Shown in pieces: positions 7,471 through 16,550 of a stretch of DNA of 64,000 nucleotides. The stretch comes from Massilia sp. PAMC28688. GTDB lineage: Bacteria; Pseudomonadota; Gammaproteobacteria; Burkholderiales; Burkholderiaceae_D. Both the position numbers and the translations under genes were made by a program. The first letter of the stretch is position 1. Each line of letters opens with the position of its first letter. A model generated the notes under the pieces. That model saw only the letters and a list, made by a program, of their open reading frames with translations. It was not told where the DNA came from and searched no databases. The stretch is from assembly GCF_019443445.1 (NCBI RefSeq), contig NZ_CP080378.1:2604001-2668000 (forward strand), written 5' to 3'.

Positions 7471-8733
7471 TTAGCCGCCGCGCCGCATCATGTCGAAGAA
7501 CTCATTATTGTTCTTCGTGGCCTTCATCTTGTCGAGGATGAACTCCATCGCCTCGATCTCGTCCATCGAGTACAGCAGCTTGCGCAGGATCCAGATCTTT
7601 TGCAGCTGGTCAGCCTTGATCAAGAGTTCTTCGCGGCGGGTGCCGGACTTGTTCAGGTTAATGGCTGGATAGACACGCTTCTCGGCCAGGCGGCGCTCGA
7701 GGTGGACTTCCATATTGCCGGTGCCCTTGAATTCCTCGTAAATCACGTCATCCATGCGCGAACCGGTCTCGATCAGCGCGGTGGCGATGATGGTGAGCGA
7801 ACCGCCTTCTTCGATGTTGCGGGCTGCGCCAAAGAAACGCTTGGGGCGCTGCAGCGCGTTGGCATCCACACCACCGGTCAATACCTTGCCTGACGCAGGG
7901 ATCACGGTATTGTAGGCGCGGGCCAGGCGGGTGATCGAGTCGAGCAGGATGATGACGTCTTTCTTCATCTCCACCAGGCGCTTGGCTTTTTCCAGCACCA
8001 TTTCGGCGACCTGGACGTGGCGCGTGGCCGGCTCATCGAAGGTGGAGGCCACCACTTCGCCGCGCACCGAACGCTGCATCTCCGTCACTTCTTCGGGGCG
8101 CTCGTCGATGAGCAGCACGATCAGGGTGCAATCAGGATGGTTGGCAGTAATGGCGTGGGCAATGTGCTGCAGGATGACCGATTTGCCGGACTTGGGCGAG
8201 GCCACCAGCAGGCCGCGCTGGCCCTTGCCGATCGGGGCGATCAAGTCGATGATGCGGCCGGTAATGTTTTCCTGGCCCATCATTTCGCGCTCAAGGCGCA
8301 GGGGCTCGTTCGGGTGCAGCGGGGTCAGGTTCTCGAACAGAATGCGGTGCTTGCTCGCTTCCGGAGATTCGCCATTGACCTTGTCGACCTTGACCAGCGC
8401 GAAATAGCGCTCGCCGTCCTTGGGCGTACGGACTTCGCCTTCGATCGAATCGCCCGTGTGCAGGTTGAAACGGCGAATTTGCGAAGGGGAAATGTAAATA
8501 TCGTCGGTGGACGCCATGTAGCTGGCGTCCGGCGAGCGCAGGAAGCCGAAGCCGTCAGGCAACACTTCGAGGGCGCCATCGCCAAAAATCTGTTCACCTG
8601 ATTTTGCGCGCTTCTTGAGAATGGCGAACATCAGTTCTTGCTTGCGCAGGCGGGCTGCGTTGTCGATATCGAGGCCGATTGCCATCTCTAATAGAGCAGA
8701 GACGTGCATCGCCTTCAGTTCAGATAAATGCAT
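7471..8733 (-). CDS. rho: Transcription termination factor Rho
   Basis: The product has 420 residues, the normal length. Its N-terminus, [18 protein letters not shown], is the Rho N-terminal helical domain, followed by the cold-shock-like RNA-binding domain (about 50-125) and a RecA-type ATPase. The Walker A motif ASPKSGKS and the Walker B run [16 protein letters not shown] are clear, and the C-terminus ends in the conserved FFDMMRR. Rho is a hexameric helicase that ends transcription of untranslated RNA. The ATG at 8733 is the family start; in-frame codons upstream to 8790 are not conserved Rho. Confidence 0.97.
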   Translation of the reverse strand: MHLSELKAMHVSALLEMAIGLDIDNAARLRKQELMFAILKKRAKSGEQIFGDGALEVLPDGFGFLRSPDASYMASTDDIYISPSQIRRFNLHTGDSIEGEVRTPKDGERYFALVKVDKVNGESPEASKHRILFENLTPLHPNEPLRLEREMMGQENITGRIIDLIAPIGKGQRGLLVASPKSGKSVILQHIAHAITANHPDCTLIVLLIDERPEEVTEMQRSVRGEVVASTFDEPATRHVQVAEMVLEKAKRLVEMKKDVIILLDSITRLARAYNTVIPASGKVLTGGVDANALQRPKRFFGAARNIEEGGSLTIIATALIETGSRMDDVIYEEFKGTGNMEVHLERRLAEKRVYPAINLNKSGTRREELLIKADQLQKIWILRKLLYSMDEIEAMEFILDKMKATKNNNEFFDMMRRGG

Positions 8734-8826
8734 GTTTGAGTCCCGTGACGGGAAGTAAAGGTAGGGGAGGGAACTGCGTGGGTTAGTCAAGGACGGCAGG
8801 GCGGGCGCGCTGCCGTCACCGTTTCT

Positions 8827-9153
8827 TTAGATGTTGCTGTCGATGAAGGCGGTCAGCTGGCCCTTGGCCACGGCGCCAACTTTCTGGGCGGCGACCACGC
8901 CATTCTTGAACAGGATCAGGGTCGGGATGCCGCGGATGCCGAACTTGGCCGGAATGGCCTGGTTGGCGTCAACGTCCATCTTTGCCACGATCAGCTTGCC
9001 TTCGTAATCCTTGGCCACTTCTTCGAGGATGGGCGCGATGGCCTTGCACGGACCGCACCACTCGGCCCAGAAGTCGACCAGGACCGGACGCTCGGACTTG
9101 AGCACGTCGGTTTCAAAGGATGCATCGCTGATGTGTTTAATATTTTCGCTCAT
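8827..9153 (-). CDS. trxA: Thioredoxin 1
   Basis: The 108-residue thioredoxin has the active site WCGPC (residues 32-36), the conserved cis-proline loop RGIPTLILF and the full beta-alpha fold length. It reduces cytosolic disulfides and is itself reduced by thioredoxin reductase. It lies about 90 bases upstream of rho on the same strand, the common arrangement in this group. Confidence 0.96.
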   Translation of the reverse strand: MSENIKHISDASFETDVLKSERPVLVDFWAEWCGPCKAIAPILEEVAKDYEGKLIVAKMDVDANQAIPAKFGIRGIPTLILFKNGVVAAQKVGAVAKGQLTAFIDSNI

Positions 9154-9342
9154 GTATTCCTCAATCGAGGTAGGGGGTCAATAACGCCTGGAAGTTCCGG
9201 CTTGCGCTTGTTGCCACATATGCTGCAACACTGAAGTGGTGACGCCGTGTGCAATTTTCAATCTGTGGGAGCGGCTTCCGCGCTTGGAGCGCCCGGCCAC
9301 GGGCAAGAGGGTATCAGGCGGGGATTTAGTTGAAATAATAAC

Positions 9343-9795
9343 CTATTTTCCAGAATGTGTCGTCAGATTGTACAAATTGCCGGACGCGCCACCAAGGCCC
9401 TTGAGCGCCGCCTGCAAATCGGCCCGCGCCAGCGGCTTTTCAAACGAGCCGATCACGTTCAGACCGTGGGCCCGGGCCAGCCGTTCGGCCGAGCGGCGCA
9501 CCCCTGCATCCATGCCCGAGAGCAGCAGGATGCGGCCCGAAAAGCGGGCATTGGCCGCCGCCGTCATGAATTCGATGCCATCCATGTCCGGCATCGACAG
9601 GTCGCAGATCAAGAGCTCGGGTGCATTGGCGCCCAGCGCCGCCAGGGCGCCGTGGGCGTGCGACTCGCGCCGCACCTCGAACTGGCCAAGCTCGTCGAGC
9701 ATGTCGGCCAGCAGTTCGAGCATGAAAGGATCGTCGTCCAGCAGCAGCACGCGGGCCAGGGGAGCGCGCGGGGACGCGGTGTCAAGGTTGCTCAT
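9343..9795 (-). CDS. Single-domain response regulator (receiver only)
   Basis: The 150-residue product is one receiver domain without an output domain. The acidic pocket D20-D22, phosphoacceptor D65 in LLICDLSMPD, the LLLSG switch residue and K120 in GSFEKPL are present. The ATG at 9795 (MSNLDTAS) is chosen because residues upstream in frame are unlike the family. It follows the hybrid kinase by 95 bases on the same strand, so it is likely a partner that receives phosphate from the kinase Hpt domain or acts by protein contact. Confidence 0.85.
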   Translation of the reverse strand: MSNLDTASPRAPLARVLLLDDDPFMLELLADMLDELGQFEVRRESHAHGALAALGANAPELLICDLSMPDMDGIEFMTAAANARFSGRILLLSGMDAGVRRSAERLARAHGLNVIGSFEKPLARADLQAALKGLGGASGNLYNLTTHSGK

Positions 9796-9890
9796 GTCAA
9801 CAATGTGTGGATGTAAGTGGGCATTATGGTGGAACTTCGGTCTTGGCAGCACACTGCTTGCCTGAAAAAGCGGCGCCCGTTGCGCGGCGA

Positions 9891-12728
9891 TCACGTATCG
9901 CTGGCAAAGGTGGTGTTCTGCATGATGTGCTCGGTTATCTGCTCAAGCAGCAGCCACATCTGCGCAATATGGTCGTGCGCCTCATGCAGCGCGGCCGGGA
10001 CGTCCGCCGGCAAGTCTTCCAGCTGCTGGCACAGCGCGGCCATGCCGAGGGCGCCCACGGCGCGCGCCGAGGACTTGGTACGATGGCCCAGTTCATGCAG
10101 ACGGGCGAGTTTGCCTGCGGCCAGGGCCTGGTCCATCTCTGCCAGGCCGTCCTGGGTCGTTTGCAGGAATTTAAAGGCGAACTTGCGCACCTTGGTCGGG
10201 TCATAGCTTAACAGCCTGGCCAGGATGGTCAGGTCAATGATGGCCGGGTCGCCCGCCAGCATGGTGCGGTAGCTGGCGCTCGCTCTCGTTTTTGGCGCGC
10301 TGGCTTCCGCCGCCTGCGCATGCGGCGGAAGCCAGCGCGCCACTGTCTGGTAGAGCAGGGCAGGCTGGATGGGCTTGCTGATAAAGTCATCCATGCCTGC
10401 GGCCATGCAGCGCTGGCGGTCTTCGCTGGTGGCCGTGGCCGTCATGGCCAGCACGCGCAAGCCCTGCAGGGCCGGGTCCAGGCGGATCAGGCGCGTCGCT
10501 TGCAAGCCGTCCATGACGGGCATCTGCACGTCCATCAGCACGCAGTCAAACGGCGCTGTGGCCAGCAGGTCCAGTGCTTCCAGGCCATTTTGGGCCAGGC
10601 GCACGTCGCAGAGCGCTTCTTCCAGCAACTCCAGCGCGATCTGCTGGTTGAAGGTATTGTCTTCCACCAGCAAGATGCGGGCACCGCGCAGGGCCGGCGG
10701 CAGGGTACCGGCCGTCGCCGCTGGTGGGGGCGCCTCGGCGGGCGCGGCAAGCTTGCCCACGCGCGCCGTGAACCAGAAGGTGCTGCCCCTGCCCGGTGCG
10801 CTTTCCACCCCCACCGTCCCGCCCATCAGCTGGGCCAGCTGGCGGCAGATGGCCAGGCCCAGCCCGGTGCCGCCGTATTCGCGGGTGGTCGAGGTATCGG
10901 CCTGCTGGAATGACTGGAACAGCTTGCCCGCTTCCTGCGCGCTCAGGCCGATGCCGGTATCGGCCACCTCGAAGCGCAGCAGGCAATCCTCGGGCCCGTC
11001 GTCGGCCAGGCGCACGCGCACCGTCACGCTGCCGCTGTCGCTGAACTTGACGGCGTTGCTGGTGTAATTGATCAAGACCTGGCCCAGGCGCAGCGGGTCG
11101 CCGCGAAGGAACGCGGGCAGGGCTGGGTCGCATGCGAATTCCAGCGCCAGGTGCTTGCTGGCGGCCCTGGGCGCCATGACCGTGGTCACCGTTTCGATGA
11201 CCTGGCCCAGCGTGAACGGCACCTGCGCGATGTCGAGCATGCCCGCTTCGATCTTGGAAAAGTCGAGGATGTCATCAATGATTCCCAGCAGGTGCTCGCC
11301 GGCGAAATGGATCTTTTCAATGTAGTCGCGCTGGCGCGGATTGAGGCCCGTCTTGAGCGCCAGGTAAGCCATGCCGATCACCCCGTTCATGGGCGTGCGG
11401 ATTTCATGGCTCATGTTGGCCAGGAAGCGGCCCTTGGCCTGGCTGGCTTCCTCGGCCACCTGCTTGGCCAGGTCAAGCTGCTCGGTGCGCTGCTGGACGC
11501 GCTCTTCCAGGTGTTCGTTCAATTCGCGCAGCTCGCGTTCGGCCTCGATGCTGTCGGTGATATCGACCAGCATGCAGATCAGGTACTCGGGCTGGCGCTG
11601 GTCGTTGAACACCGGCTTTTTGATGGTGCGGATGAACTGCTTGCGGCCGGTGCTGCCATTGGTGGCCGGAGCCACGTAGTCGATCATGGCGCCGCTCTCG
11701 AAGGCATCGCGTTCGCGCGCACTGTTGGCGGCCAGCTGGGCGGTCGTCAGGCCAAACTGGGTGGCACAGGCATTGTTGACCAGGGTGATGCGGCCGGCCG
11801 GATCCTTGATGTACAGGCCAATTGGCAGCATCTGGATGATCTCCTGCAGGCTGGCAGCGAGCGCCTTCAGGGCCTGCTCCGCGCGCAGTCGCTCGCTGAT
11901 GTCGCGCAGCGATACAATCATGACCGGCTGGCCCTGCAGCTGCATGGGCGTGGCATTGACCTCGGCCGAAAAGCTGCTGACATCACGGCGCCAGGCTGTC
12001 AGCACCCGGTTCGGGATGCCGGCCGCGGGCGTGCTTTGACCCGGCATGTCCGGCGCCAGGCGCGTGGCCGGCATGCCGACCAGTTCCTCGCGCGTGTAGC
12101 CAAAGCTGGTGGCGCACAGCTGGTTGGCATAGCGGATGCGGCCATCGCGGTTCAATACCAACATCGCCTCGGGCGAGGCCTCGAGCACGGCGCGCACGCG
12201 CGCTTCGTCGGCTTCCTTGCGTTCGCCGATATCGGCCATGGTGCCGGTCATGCGGGTGGGCTGGCCGTGTGCGTCGCGCGCGATGACGATGCCGCGCCCC
12301 AGCATCCACTTCCAGCTGCCATCCTTGCAGCGCATGCGAAATTCGCACGACAGACGCGCGCGGTCCTGGGTGCCTGCTTCCGTAAACAGCTTGAGCTCGT
12401 GGCGAAAGCGCGGACTGTCGTCCGGATGCATGTGCATCAGCCACTGGCTGAAACTGATCTCGAATTCATCCGGCCCGTAGCCAAGCAGTTCCTTGTAGCG
12501 CGGCGACAGGGTGATCTCCCCTTTTGGCCCGGTCCATTCCCACATTCCCTCGCCCGAGCCTTCCAGCGCAAAGCCCCACAGGTCTTCGGCGCTGGTGAGC
12601 TGTTCGCGCGTCGTACGCAGGGCGCGCCGTTCGGCCCGCAGCGTTGCGGCCAGCGCCGCGAAGCGCCATGCCACGAACCCTGCCGCCACCAGCAGCAGCA
12701 TCGAGGCGGTCAGGGTGACGTCGAGCAT
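9891..12728 (-). CDS. Hybrid sensor histidine kinase with PAS, receiver and Hpt domains
   Basis: From the ATG at 12728 the protein has 945 residues. It has one N-terminal membrane segment (about 3-22), three PAS domains (about 45-165, 170-285, 295-410), a short coiled coil, then HisKA with the phosphorylated His in [11 protein letters not shown]. The ATPase domain shows [15 protein letters not shown] and [10 protein letters not shown] receiver with [11 protein letters not shown] follows, and last a C-terminal Hpt domain with H in [15 protein letters not shown]. This is a BarA/ArcB-like phosphorelay layout. The open frame extends to 13178, but the extra N-terminus is low-complexity. An alternative ATG is at 12773. 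Confidence 0.88.
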   Translation of the reverse strand: MLDVTLTASMLLLVAAGFVAWRFAALAATLRAERRALRTTREQLTSAEDLWGFALEGSGEGMWEWTGPKGEITLSPRYKELLGYGPDEFEISFSQWLMHMHPDDSPRFRHELKLFTEAGTQDRARLSCEFRMRCKDGSWKWMLGRGIVIARDAHGQPTRMTGTMADIGERKEADEARVRAVLEASPEAMLVLNRDGRIRYANQLCATSFGYTREELVGMPATRLAPDMPGQSTPAAGIPNRVLTAWRRDVSSFSAEVNATPMQLQGQPVMIVSLRDISERLRAEQALKALAASLQEIIQMLPIGLYIKDPAGRITLVNNACATQFGLTTAQLAANSARERDAFESGAMIDYVAPATNGSTGRKQFIRTIKKPVFNDQRQPEYLICMLVDITDSIEAERELRELNEHLEERVQQRTEQLDLAKQVAEEASQAKGRFLANMSHEIRTPMNGVIGMAYLALKTGLNPRQRDYIEKIHFAGEHLLGIIDDILDFSKIEAGMLDIAQVPFTLGQVIETVTTVMAPRAASKHLALEFACDPALPAFLRGDPLRLGQVLINYTSNAVKFSDSGSVTVRVRLADDGPEDCLLRFEVADTGIGLSAQEAGKLFQSFQQADTSTTREYGGTGLGLAICRQLAQLMGGTVGVESAPGRGSTFWFTARVGKLAAPAEAPPPAATAGTLPPALRGARILLVEDNTFNQQIALELLEEALCDVRLAQNGLEALDLLATAPFDCVLMDVQMPVMDGLQATRLIRLDPALQGLRVLAMTATATSEDRQRCMAAGMDDFISKPIQPALLYQTVARWLPPHAQAAEASAPKTRASASYRTMLAGDPAIIDLTILARLLSYDPTKVRKFAFKFLQTTQDGLAEMDQALAAGKLARLHELGHRTKSSARAVGALGMAALCQQLEDLPADVPAALHEAHDHIAQMWLLLEQITEHIMQNTTFASDT

Positions 12729-12736
12729 GCGCAGGC

Positions 12737-13132
12737 TCACGCGCGGGACCAGTGCGGCGAAGCTGCGCACCATAAAACGGGCGCAGGCGGCGGTGAGAGC
12801 GCGGCCAGGTCGGCGCCTTGTTCTGGCAGCGGTGTGGCCGGGCCAGCGCCTTGCTCTGGTAATTTCGCGGCCAGTGCATCGTCCTGCTCCGGCCTCTGCG
12901 CGCCGCCGGAGCGCAGCGCCAGTGGCAGCACGAACGTGCCCACTTTGCCCTGGCGGGCCACATGCGGGATGCGCGGCTGCGGCGGCACCGGGTGCGGCGC
13001 CGCTGATGTAGCCGGTACATGCTTGGGGATGGGAAGGTCGGTGGGTGTCGGCGTGCGGAGCGTACGCACCCGGACCCGCCAGCGGACCAGGCACGTTGGG
13101 GCAGGCGCAGGGCGACACAGAGGGGCGTTCAT
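12737..13132 (-). CDS. Possible proline-rich small protein (uncertain)
   Basis: This 131-codon frame ([18 protein letters not shown]) ends 8 bases before the preferred kinase ATG, which would suit an operon. It has high third-position GC and a short internal repeat, LPEQGAG/LPEQGAD. It overlaps an in-frame extension of the kinase, so only one of the two can be coding. No family is recognised and it has no signal peptide. It may simply be a GC-rich chance frame. Confidence 0.3.
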   Translation of the reverse strand: MNAPLCRPAPAPTCLVRWRVRVRTLRTPTPTDLPIPKHVPATSAAPHPVPPQPRIPHVARQGKVGTFVLPLALRSGGAQRPEQDDALAAKLPEQGAGPATPLPEQGADLAALSPPPAPVLWCAASPHWSRA

Positions 13133-13266
13133 CCCGTCGATGCCTGTTAGTTATTGAACAAATAAGCGCATGCGTCATTCTAAATGATGCATGAAAATTG
13201 TTTCAAATAATCTTCAGTGGCTGGTGATAGAAAATTTCAAAAAGCCTAGATAAATGAAATAATCGC

Positions 13267-13986
13267 TCATCCGACGCTGCCGGCGAACTGGTACAGCTGG
13301 CCCGGGTGCCACATCGTGACCACCGACGCCACCTTGCCGAGGGCGCGGGTGCGGCGTTTAAGGACCAGGCAGCACTGGCCCGGCTCGATCGTGAGCATGG
13401 CCGCGATATCGCGCGGGGCGTGCAGGGCTTCGATGCTGTAGGTGGCGTCCTGCAGGGGGGCCGCCTGCATCAGGTGTTCATTGGGCGTGGTGGTGCTGAA
13501 GTCCACGTTCATGTAATCGGGGGCGCAGGCGGGATTGACCCAGCGGTCCTCGACCTGGATCGGCACCTCGTTCTCGCAGTGGACAATCACCGAATGGAAC
13601 AGCATGTCCCCGGCCTGCAGGTCGAACTGGAGCGCGAGCACATCGGGCGCGCGAACCTTTTCGAGTACATGCAGGCTACTGCGATGGCGATGGCCGCGGG
13701 CGCGGATCTCGTCGGCGATGCTGCGGATCTCGACCAGCGTGGCCTGGTATTTTTGCGGCGCCACGAAGGTGCCGGAGCCCTGGCGGCGGGTGAGGACCTG
13801 TTCCGCCGTCAGTTCGCGCACGGCGCGGTTCACCGTCATGCGCGAGACCCCGAACTGGCGCACCAAGGCCTGTTCGGACGGGACCACATCGCCTTCCTTC
13901 CAGCGTCCGGCGGCAATCTCGCCGAGCAGGTAGTCTTTGATGCGCTGGAAAATGGGCGTGCTGTCTTGCGCGATCGGATCTTCCAA
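13267..13986 (-). CDS. hutC: HutC, GntR-family repressor of histidine utilisation
   Basis: The start is a TTG at 13986, placed by an AGGAGAG ribosome-binding site five bases upstream. That gives 239 residues, the normal HutC length; the in-frame ATG at 14091 is too far. Residues about 9-75 form the GntR winged helix (IFQRIKDYLLGEI, VPSEQALVRQFGVSRMTVNRA) and about 95-235 the UTRA ligand domain (ends LYQFAGSVG). HutC represses hut genes until urocanate binds. The likely operator lies 5 kb away before hutU. Between them are ada, the IS110/RAYT cluster and an amidohydrolase gene. Confidence 0.85.
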   Translation of the reverse strand: MEDPIAQDSTPIFQRIKDYLLGEIAAGRWKEGDVVPSEQALVRQFGVSRMTVNRAVRELTAEQVLTRRQGSGTFVAPQKYQATLVEIRSIADEIRARGHRHRSSLHVLEKVRAPDVLALQFDLQAGDMLFHSVIVHCENEVPIQVEDRWVNPACAPDYMNVDFSTTTPNEHLMQAAPLQDATYSIEALHAPRDIAAMLTIEPGQCCLVLKRRTRALGKVASVVTMWHPGQLYQFAGSVG

Positions 13987-14121
13987 ACTACTCTCCTGGG
14001 AACAGGGCAAAAAGCCGATTCTAGCATCGCCGGGCCAGTTCGATTCAAAAGCAAGGTGCGGGAAGCGGGCGGCCGGACGGCGCGCTACCATGGCCTCTTA
14101 CCACACATCGCAGGAACCGCC

Positions 14122-15198
14122 ATGCAGGCAGCACAGACAACCCGGGACCACTACGCCAGTGACAGCGCGCGCTGGGACGCGGTGCAGGCACGCGACAGCG
14201 GGGCCGACGGCATCTTCTATTACAGCGTGCGCAGCACCGGCGTGTACTGTCGGCCTTCGTGTGGGGCGCGTCCGGCGCTGCGCAAGAATGTCGCCTTCCA
14301 TGCCAGCGTCAGCGAGGCCGAGGCGGCGGGATTTCGGCCCTGCCAGCGTTGCAAGCCGGACCAGCCGCCGCTGGCCGAGCGGCATGCCCTGATCGTGGCC
14401 GAGGCTTGCCGCCTGCTCGATACGCAAGAGCAGATGCCGGACCTGGACAGCCTGGCCGCATCGAGCGGGATGAGCCGCTTTCACTTCCACCGTGTTTTCA
14501 AGGCCCATACCGGGGTCACGCCGCTCGCGTATGGCGCCGCGTGCCGCGCTCGGCGCCTGGCGCGGGAACTGGCGCAGGCGCCAAGCGTGACCGAGGCCCT
14601 GTATGCGGCCGGCTTCAATTCGAGTGGGCGTTTTTACGCGCAGGCGGGGGCGCGGCTGGGCATGACGCCGGTGCGCTACCGTGCCGGCGGGAGCGGCATG
14701 GCAATCCGCTTTGCGGTGGGCCAGTGTTCGCTCGGTGCCATCCTGGTGGCGGCAACAGACAAGGGCATCTGCGCCATTTTGCTGGGGGACGATGCCGGGC
14801 AGCTGGTGCGCGATCTGCAGGACCGGTTTCCGGCCGCGCAGCTTGACGGTGCCGATGCCGGGTTCGCGGCGACGGTGGCGCAGGTCGTGGGCTTTGTCGA
14901 AGCGCCGGCGCTGGGATTGTCGCTGCCGCTGGATGTGCGCGGGACCGCGTTCCAGCAGCGCGTGTGGGAAGCGCTGCGCCAGGTTCCGAGTGGCAGCACG
15001 GTGAGCTACGCGGCGCTGGCTTCTGCCATCGGGCTGCCGGCGGGCGCGCGGGCCGTGGCCGGCGCCTGCGCCGCCAACCCGGCGGCGGTGGCCATCCCCT
15101 GTCATCGCGTGGTGCGGCACGACGGCGGCCTGTCCGGCTACCGCTGGGGCGTCGAACGCAAGCAGGCGCTGCTGGACCGCGAGCGCGGCCCCACCTAA
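14122..15198 (+). CDS. ada: Ada: methylated-DNA methyltransferase and adaptive-response activator
   Basis: The 358-residue protein has all three Ada parts. The N-terminal zinc domain has Cys43, Cys47, Cys74 and Cys77, one of which accepts methyl groups from phosphotriesters. An AraC-type DNA-binding domain covers about 88-190. The C-terminal O6-methylguanine-DNA methyltransferase has the active site IPCHRVV with Cys327. AGGA lies 6 bases before the ATG at 14122. Ada repairs alkylated DNA and, once methylated, switches on its own regulon. It is divergent from hutC. Confidence 0.95.
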   Translation: MQAAQTTRDHYASDSARWDAVQARDSGADGIFYYSVRSTGVYCRPSCGARPALRKNVAFHASVSEAEAAGFRPCQRCKPDQPPLAERHALIVAEACRLLDTQEQMPDLDSLAASSGMSRFHFHRVFKAHTGVTPLAYGAACRARRLARELAQAPSVTEALYAAGFNSSGRFYAQAGARLGMTPVRYRAGGSGMAIRFAVGQCSLGAILVAATDKGICAILLGDDAGQLVRDLQDRFPAAQLDGADAGFAATVAQVVGFVEAPALGLSLPLDVRGTAFQQRVWEALRQVPSGSTVSYAALASAIGLPAGARAVAGACAANPAAVAIPCHRVVRHDGGLSGYRWGVERKQALLDRERGPT

Positions 15199-15212
15199 AC
15201 AATTTCCTCCCA

Positions 15213-15266
15213 CCAGGGTCAGACCACTTAAACGCACCAAAATCAATTTCCTACCGCCAGGGTCAG
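15213..15266 (+). repeat. Left REP-like repeat pair (second unit cut by the IS)
   Basis: Unit 1 is a 23-base sequence starting CCAGGGTCAGACC (15213-15235). Unit 2 begins 44 bases later (CCAGGGTCAG, 15257-15266) and is interrupted there; its remainder resumes at 16459. The same 23-base unit occurs twice in inverted orientation right of the transposase gene, also 44 bases apart. GGTC/GACC gives each unit a short dyad, as in REP sequences. Confidence 0.85.
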
Positions 15267-16276
15267 ATACCGTCTTGAATTGCAAGCCCGGATTGCAAGT
15301 AATTTGCATCGAAGGGCTTGTTTGACCGCAGGACCCCGTAGATCAGATGTGCCAGCTTACGCATGACAGCGCTGACCACGGCCATCTTGGCCAGGCCGTT
15401 GTCCGATAAGCGGGCCGCAAAGGCCCTGAGTATCGGGTTGTGCGTCTTGGCCACCACGCCCGGCATGTACAGCGCTGCTCGCAGTTGACCACTGCCGATT
15501 CGGCTGATCATGGTCCGGCCTCTTACCGAACTGCCCGATTGCCGTTGCTTGGGAGTGACGCCGATGTAAGCGGCGAAGGCCTTGGCGCTGCTGAACTTTC
15601 GCACATCGCCCGCATAGCTGATGACTTTGGCTGCCGTGGCGCGTCCCACGCCCGGAATCGTCGTCATTAGCTCAACGTCAGCCCGCATCCCAGGATCGCT
15701 ATCGATATGGGTGTCGATATCGTTCTTGAGCTGCGCGATCTGGGCATCCAGCCAGTCCACGTGCTCTTTGGTGTGCTTGGCCAAGTCAGTTTGCCCGGCG
15801 AACTCATGCGCTTCAATCCGGTTTGCTTCCTGCTGGCGGATATCCTGAAGTGCACTGAGGCGCTCCACCCATCCACGCAACAAGCGCTCAGCTGGCGGCG
15901 GTGCCACCCAAGGTTCCGGCGTCATTGCTCGGCAATACCGAGCAATAACGCCGGCATCGACCTTGTCGTTCTTGTTTCGAATGTTTTCGCTCTGAGCGAA
16001 GCCTTTGATGCAGCCTGGATTGACGATGCTGACCTTCATGCCAACTGCCTGCAGATTGAGCGCTACGGGCTCGCTGTAGATGCCGGTTGACTCCATGCAG
16101 GCGTGGACTGTCGTCACATCGACTTTTTGCTTGGTCACCCAGTTCGCCAGCTCGGCGTACCCGGCCTTGCTGTTTTCAACGACCTTGTTCTTCAGTTTGC
16201 CGCCTTCCAACAGCGCGGCGTCCAACTTCTTCTTGCTGACATCAATTCCCAGAATGGGAGCGTGCGTAGTTTCCAT
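15263..16276 (-). CDS. IS110-family bridge-RNA-guided recombinase (transposase)
   Basis: The 337-residue protein has the RuvC-like DEDD set D12 (GIDVSKKKLD), E62 (CMESTGIY), D104 and D107 (NKNDKVDAG). The C-terminal transposase_20 domain has PGVGRATAAKVISYAGD and the likely catalytic Ser247 in KQRQSGSS. Spacing matches the IS110 archetype. It excises the element as a circle and inserts it where bridge RNA pairs with target DNA. The frame is intact. Its stop codon TGA (15265-15263) is made of the T of the core plus GA of the target repeat, so the element itself does not encode a complete stop. Confidence 0.95.
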   Translation of the reverse strand: METTHAPILGIDVSKKKLDAALLEGGKLKNKVVENSKAGYAELANWVTKQKVDVTTVHACMESTGIYSEPVALNLQAVGMKVSIVNPGCIKGFAQSENIRNKNDKVDAGVIARYCRAMTPEPWVAPPPAERLLRGWVERLSALQDIRQQEANRIEAHEFAGQTDLAKHTKEHVDWLDAQIAQLKNDIDTHIDSDPGMRADVELMTTIPGVGRATAAKVISYAGDVRKFSSAKAFAAYIGVTPKQRQSGSSVRGRTMISRIGSGQLRAALYMPGVVAKTHNPILRAFAARLSDNGLAKMAVVSAVMRKLAHLIYGVLRSNKPFDANYLQSGLAIQDGI

Positions 16277-16460
16277 TTGTTGACCTGTCTCGTATGCAGG
16301 CTCTAAGGCCTAAGATACCGTCCGGACTTGCAAGGAAAAACGGGCAAAGGCACCTATCTGACCCACAGACTACTCGTCTCCGACCACGCCGATGTCACTC
16401 TGCCCGACCAATAAATCTGGCCCACATTCTGCCAAATTTTCGGTAACTCCAATATACGAG
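15265..16460 (-). mobile_element. IS110-family insertion sequence inserted in a REP-like repeat
   Basis: About 1.19 kb lies between two CT core dinucleotides (16460-16459 at the left end and 15266-15265 at the right end, minus-strand reading). It holds one recombinase gene and a 182-base non-coding left end. Removing it rejoins GTGGT-CT-GACCC, which is exactly the repeat unit seen intact at 15213, 17356 and 17400. There are no terminal inverted repeats, as expected for the IS110 group. Confidence 0.9.
16277..16458 (-). ncRNA. Predicted IS110 bridge RNA in the non-coding left end
   Basis: Guides are readable on the minus strand, in the order known for IS110. In the target loop, GTGGTC (16387-16382) equals the left half of the target, and GGGTCAGA (16364-16357) is complementary to TCTGACCC, its right half. 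In the donor loop, GACGGTATCT (16322-16313) equals the last ten bases at the right end, and ATACGAG (16295-16289) is complementary to the left-end start CTCGTAT. The match of all four segments is direct sequence evidence. Exact RNA ends and fold are not shown. Confidence 0.85.
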
Positions 16461-16500
16461 ACCACTTTAACGGGCAAAAAGAAATTGTTTTCCTTCCCAC
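16459..16500 (+). repeat. Remainder of the interrupted REP-like unit
   Basis: AGACCACTTTAACGGGC continues the unit broken at 15266, with a few changes from the consensus, followed by the usual AT-rich spacer and TTTTCCTTCCC. It completes the left pair on the RAYT side. Confidence 0.7.
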
Positions 16501-16550
16501 AGGTAGTTGATCCACTGTGAATATGTGTGTGCTTTGCCGGCGCGCACAGT

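Noticed and set aside
11151..13157. 668-codon frame opposite the hybrid kinase
   Set aside because: Antisense shadow of the PAS/HisKA coding sequence; low-complexity composition.
15265..16322. Direct repeat AGATACCGTC at both sides of the recombinase gene taken as a target-site duplication
   Set aside because: The second copy lies inside the left end, not at its edge. It is the donor-guide segment of the bridge RNA matching the right end.
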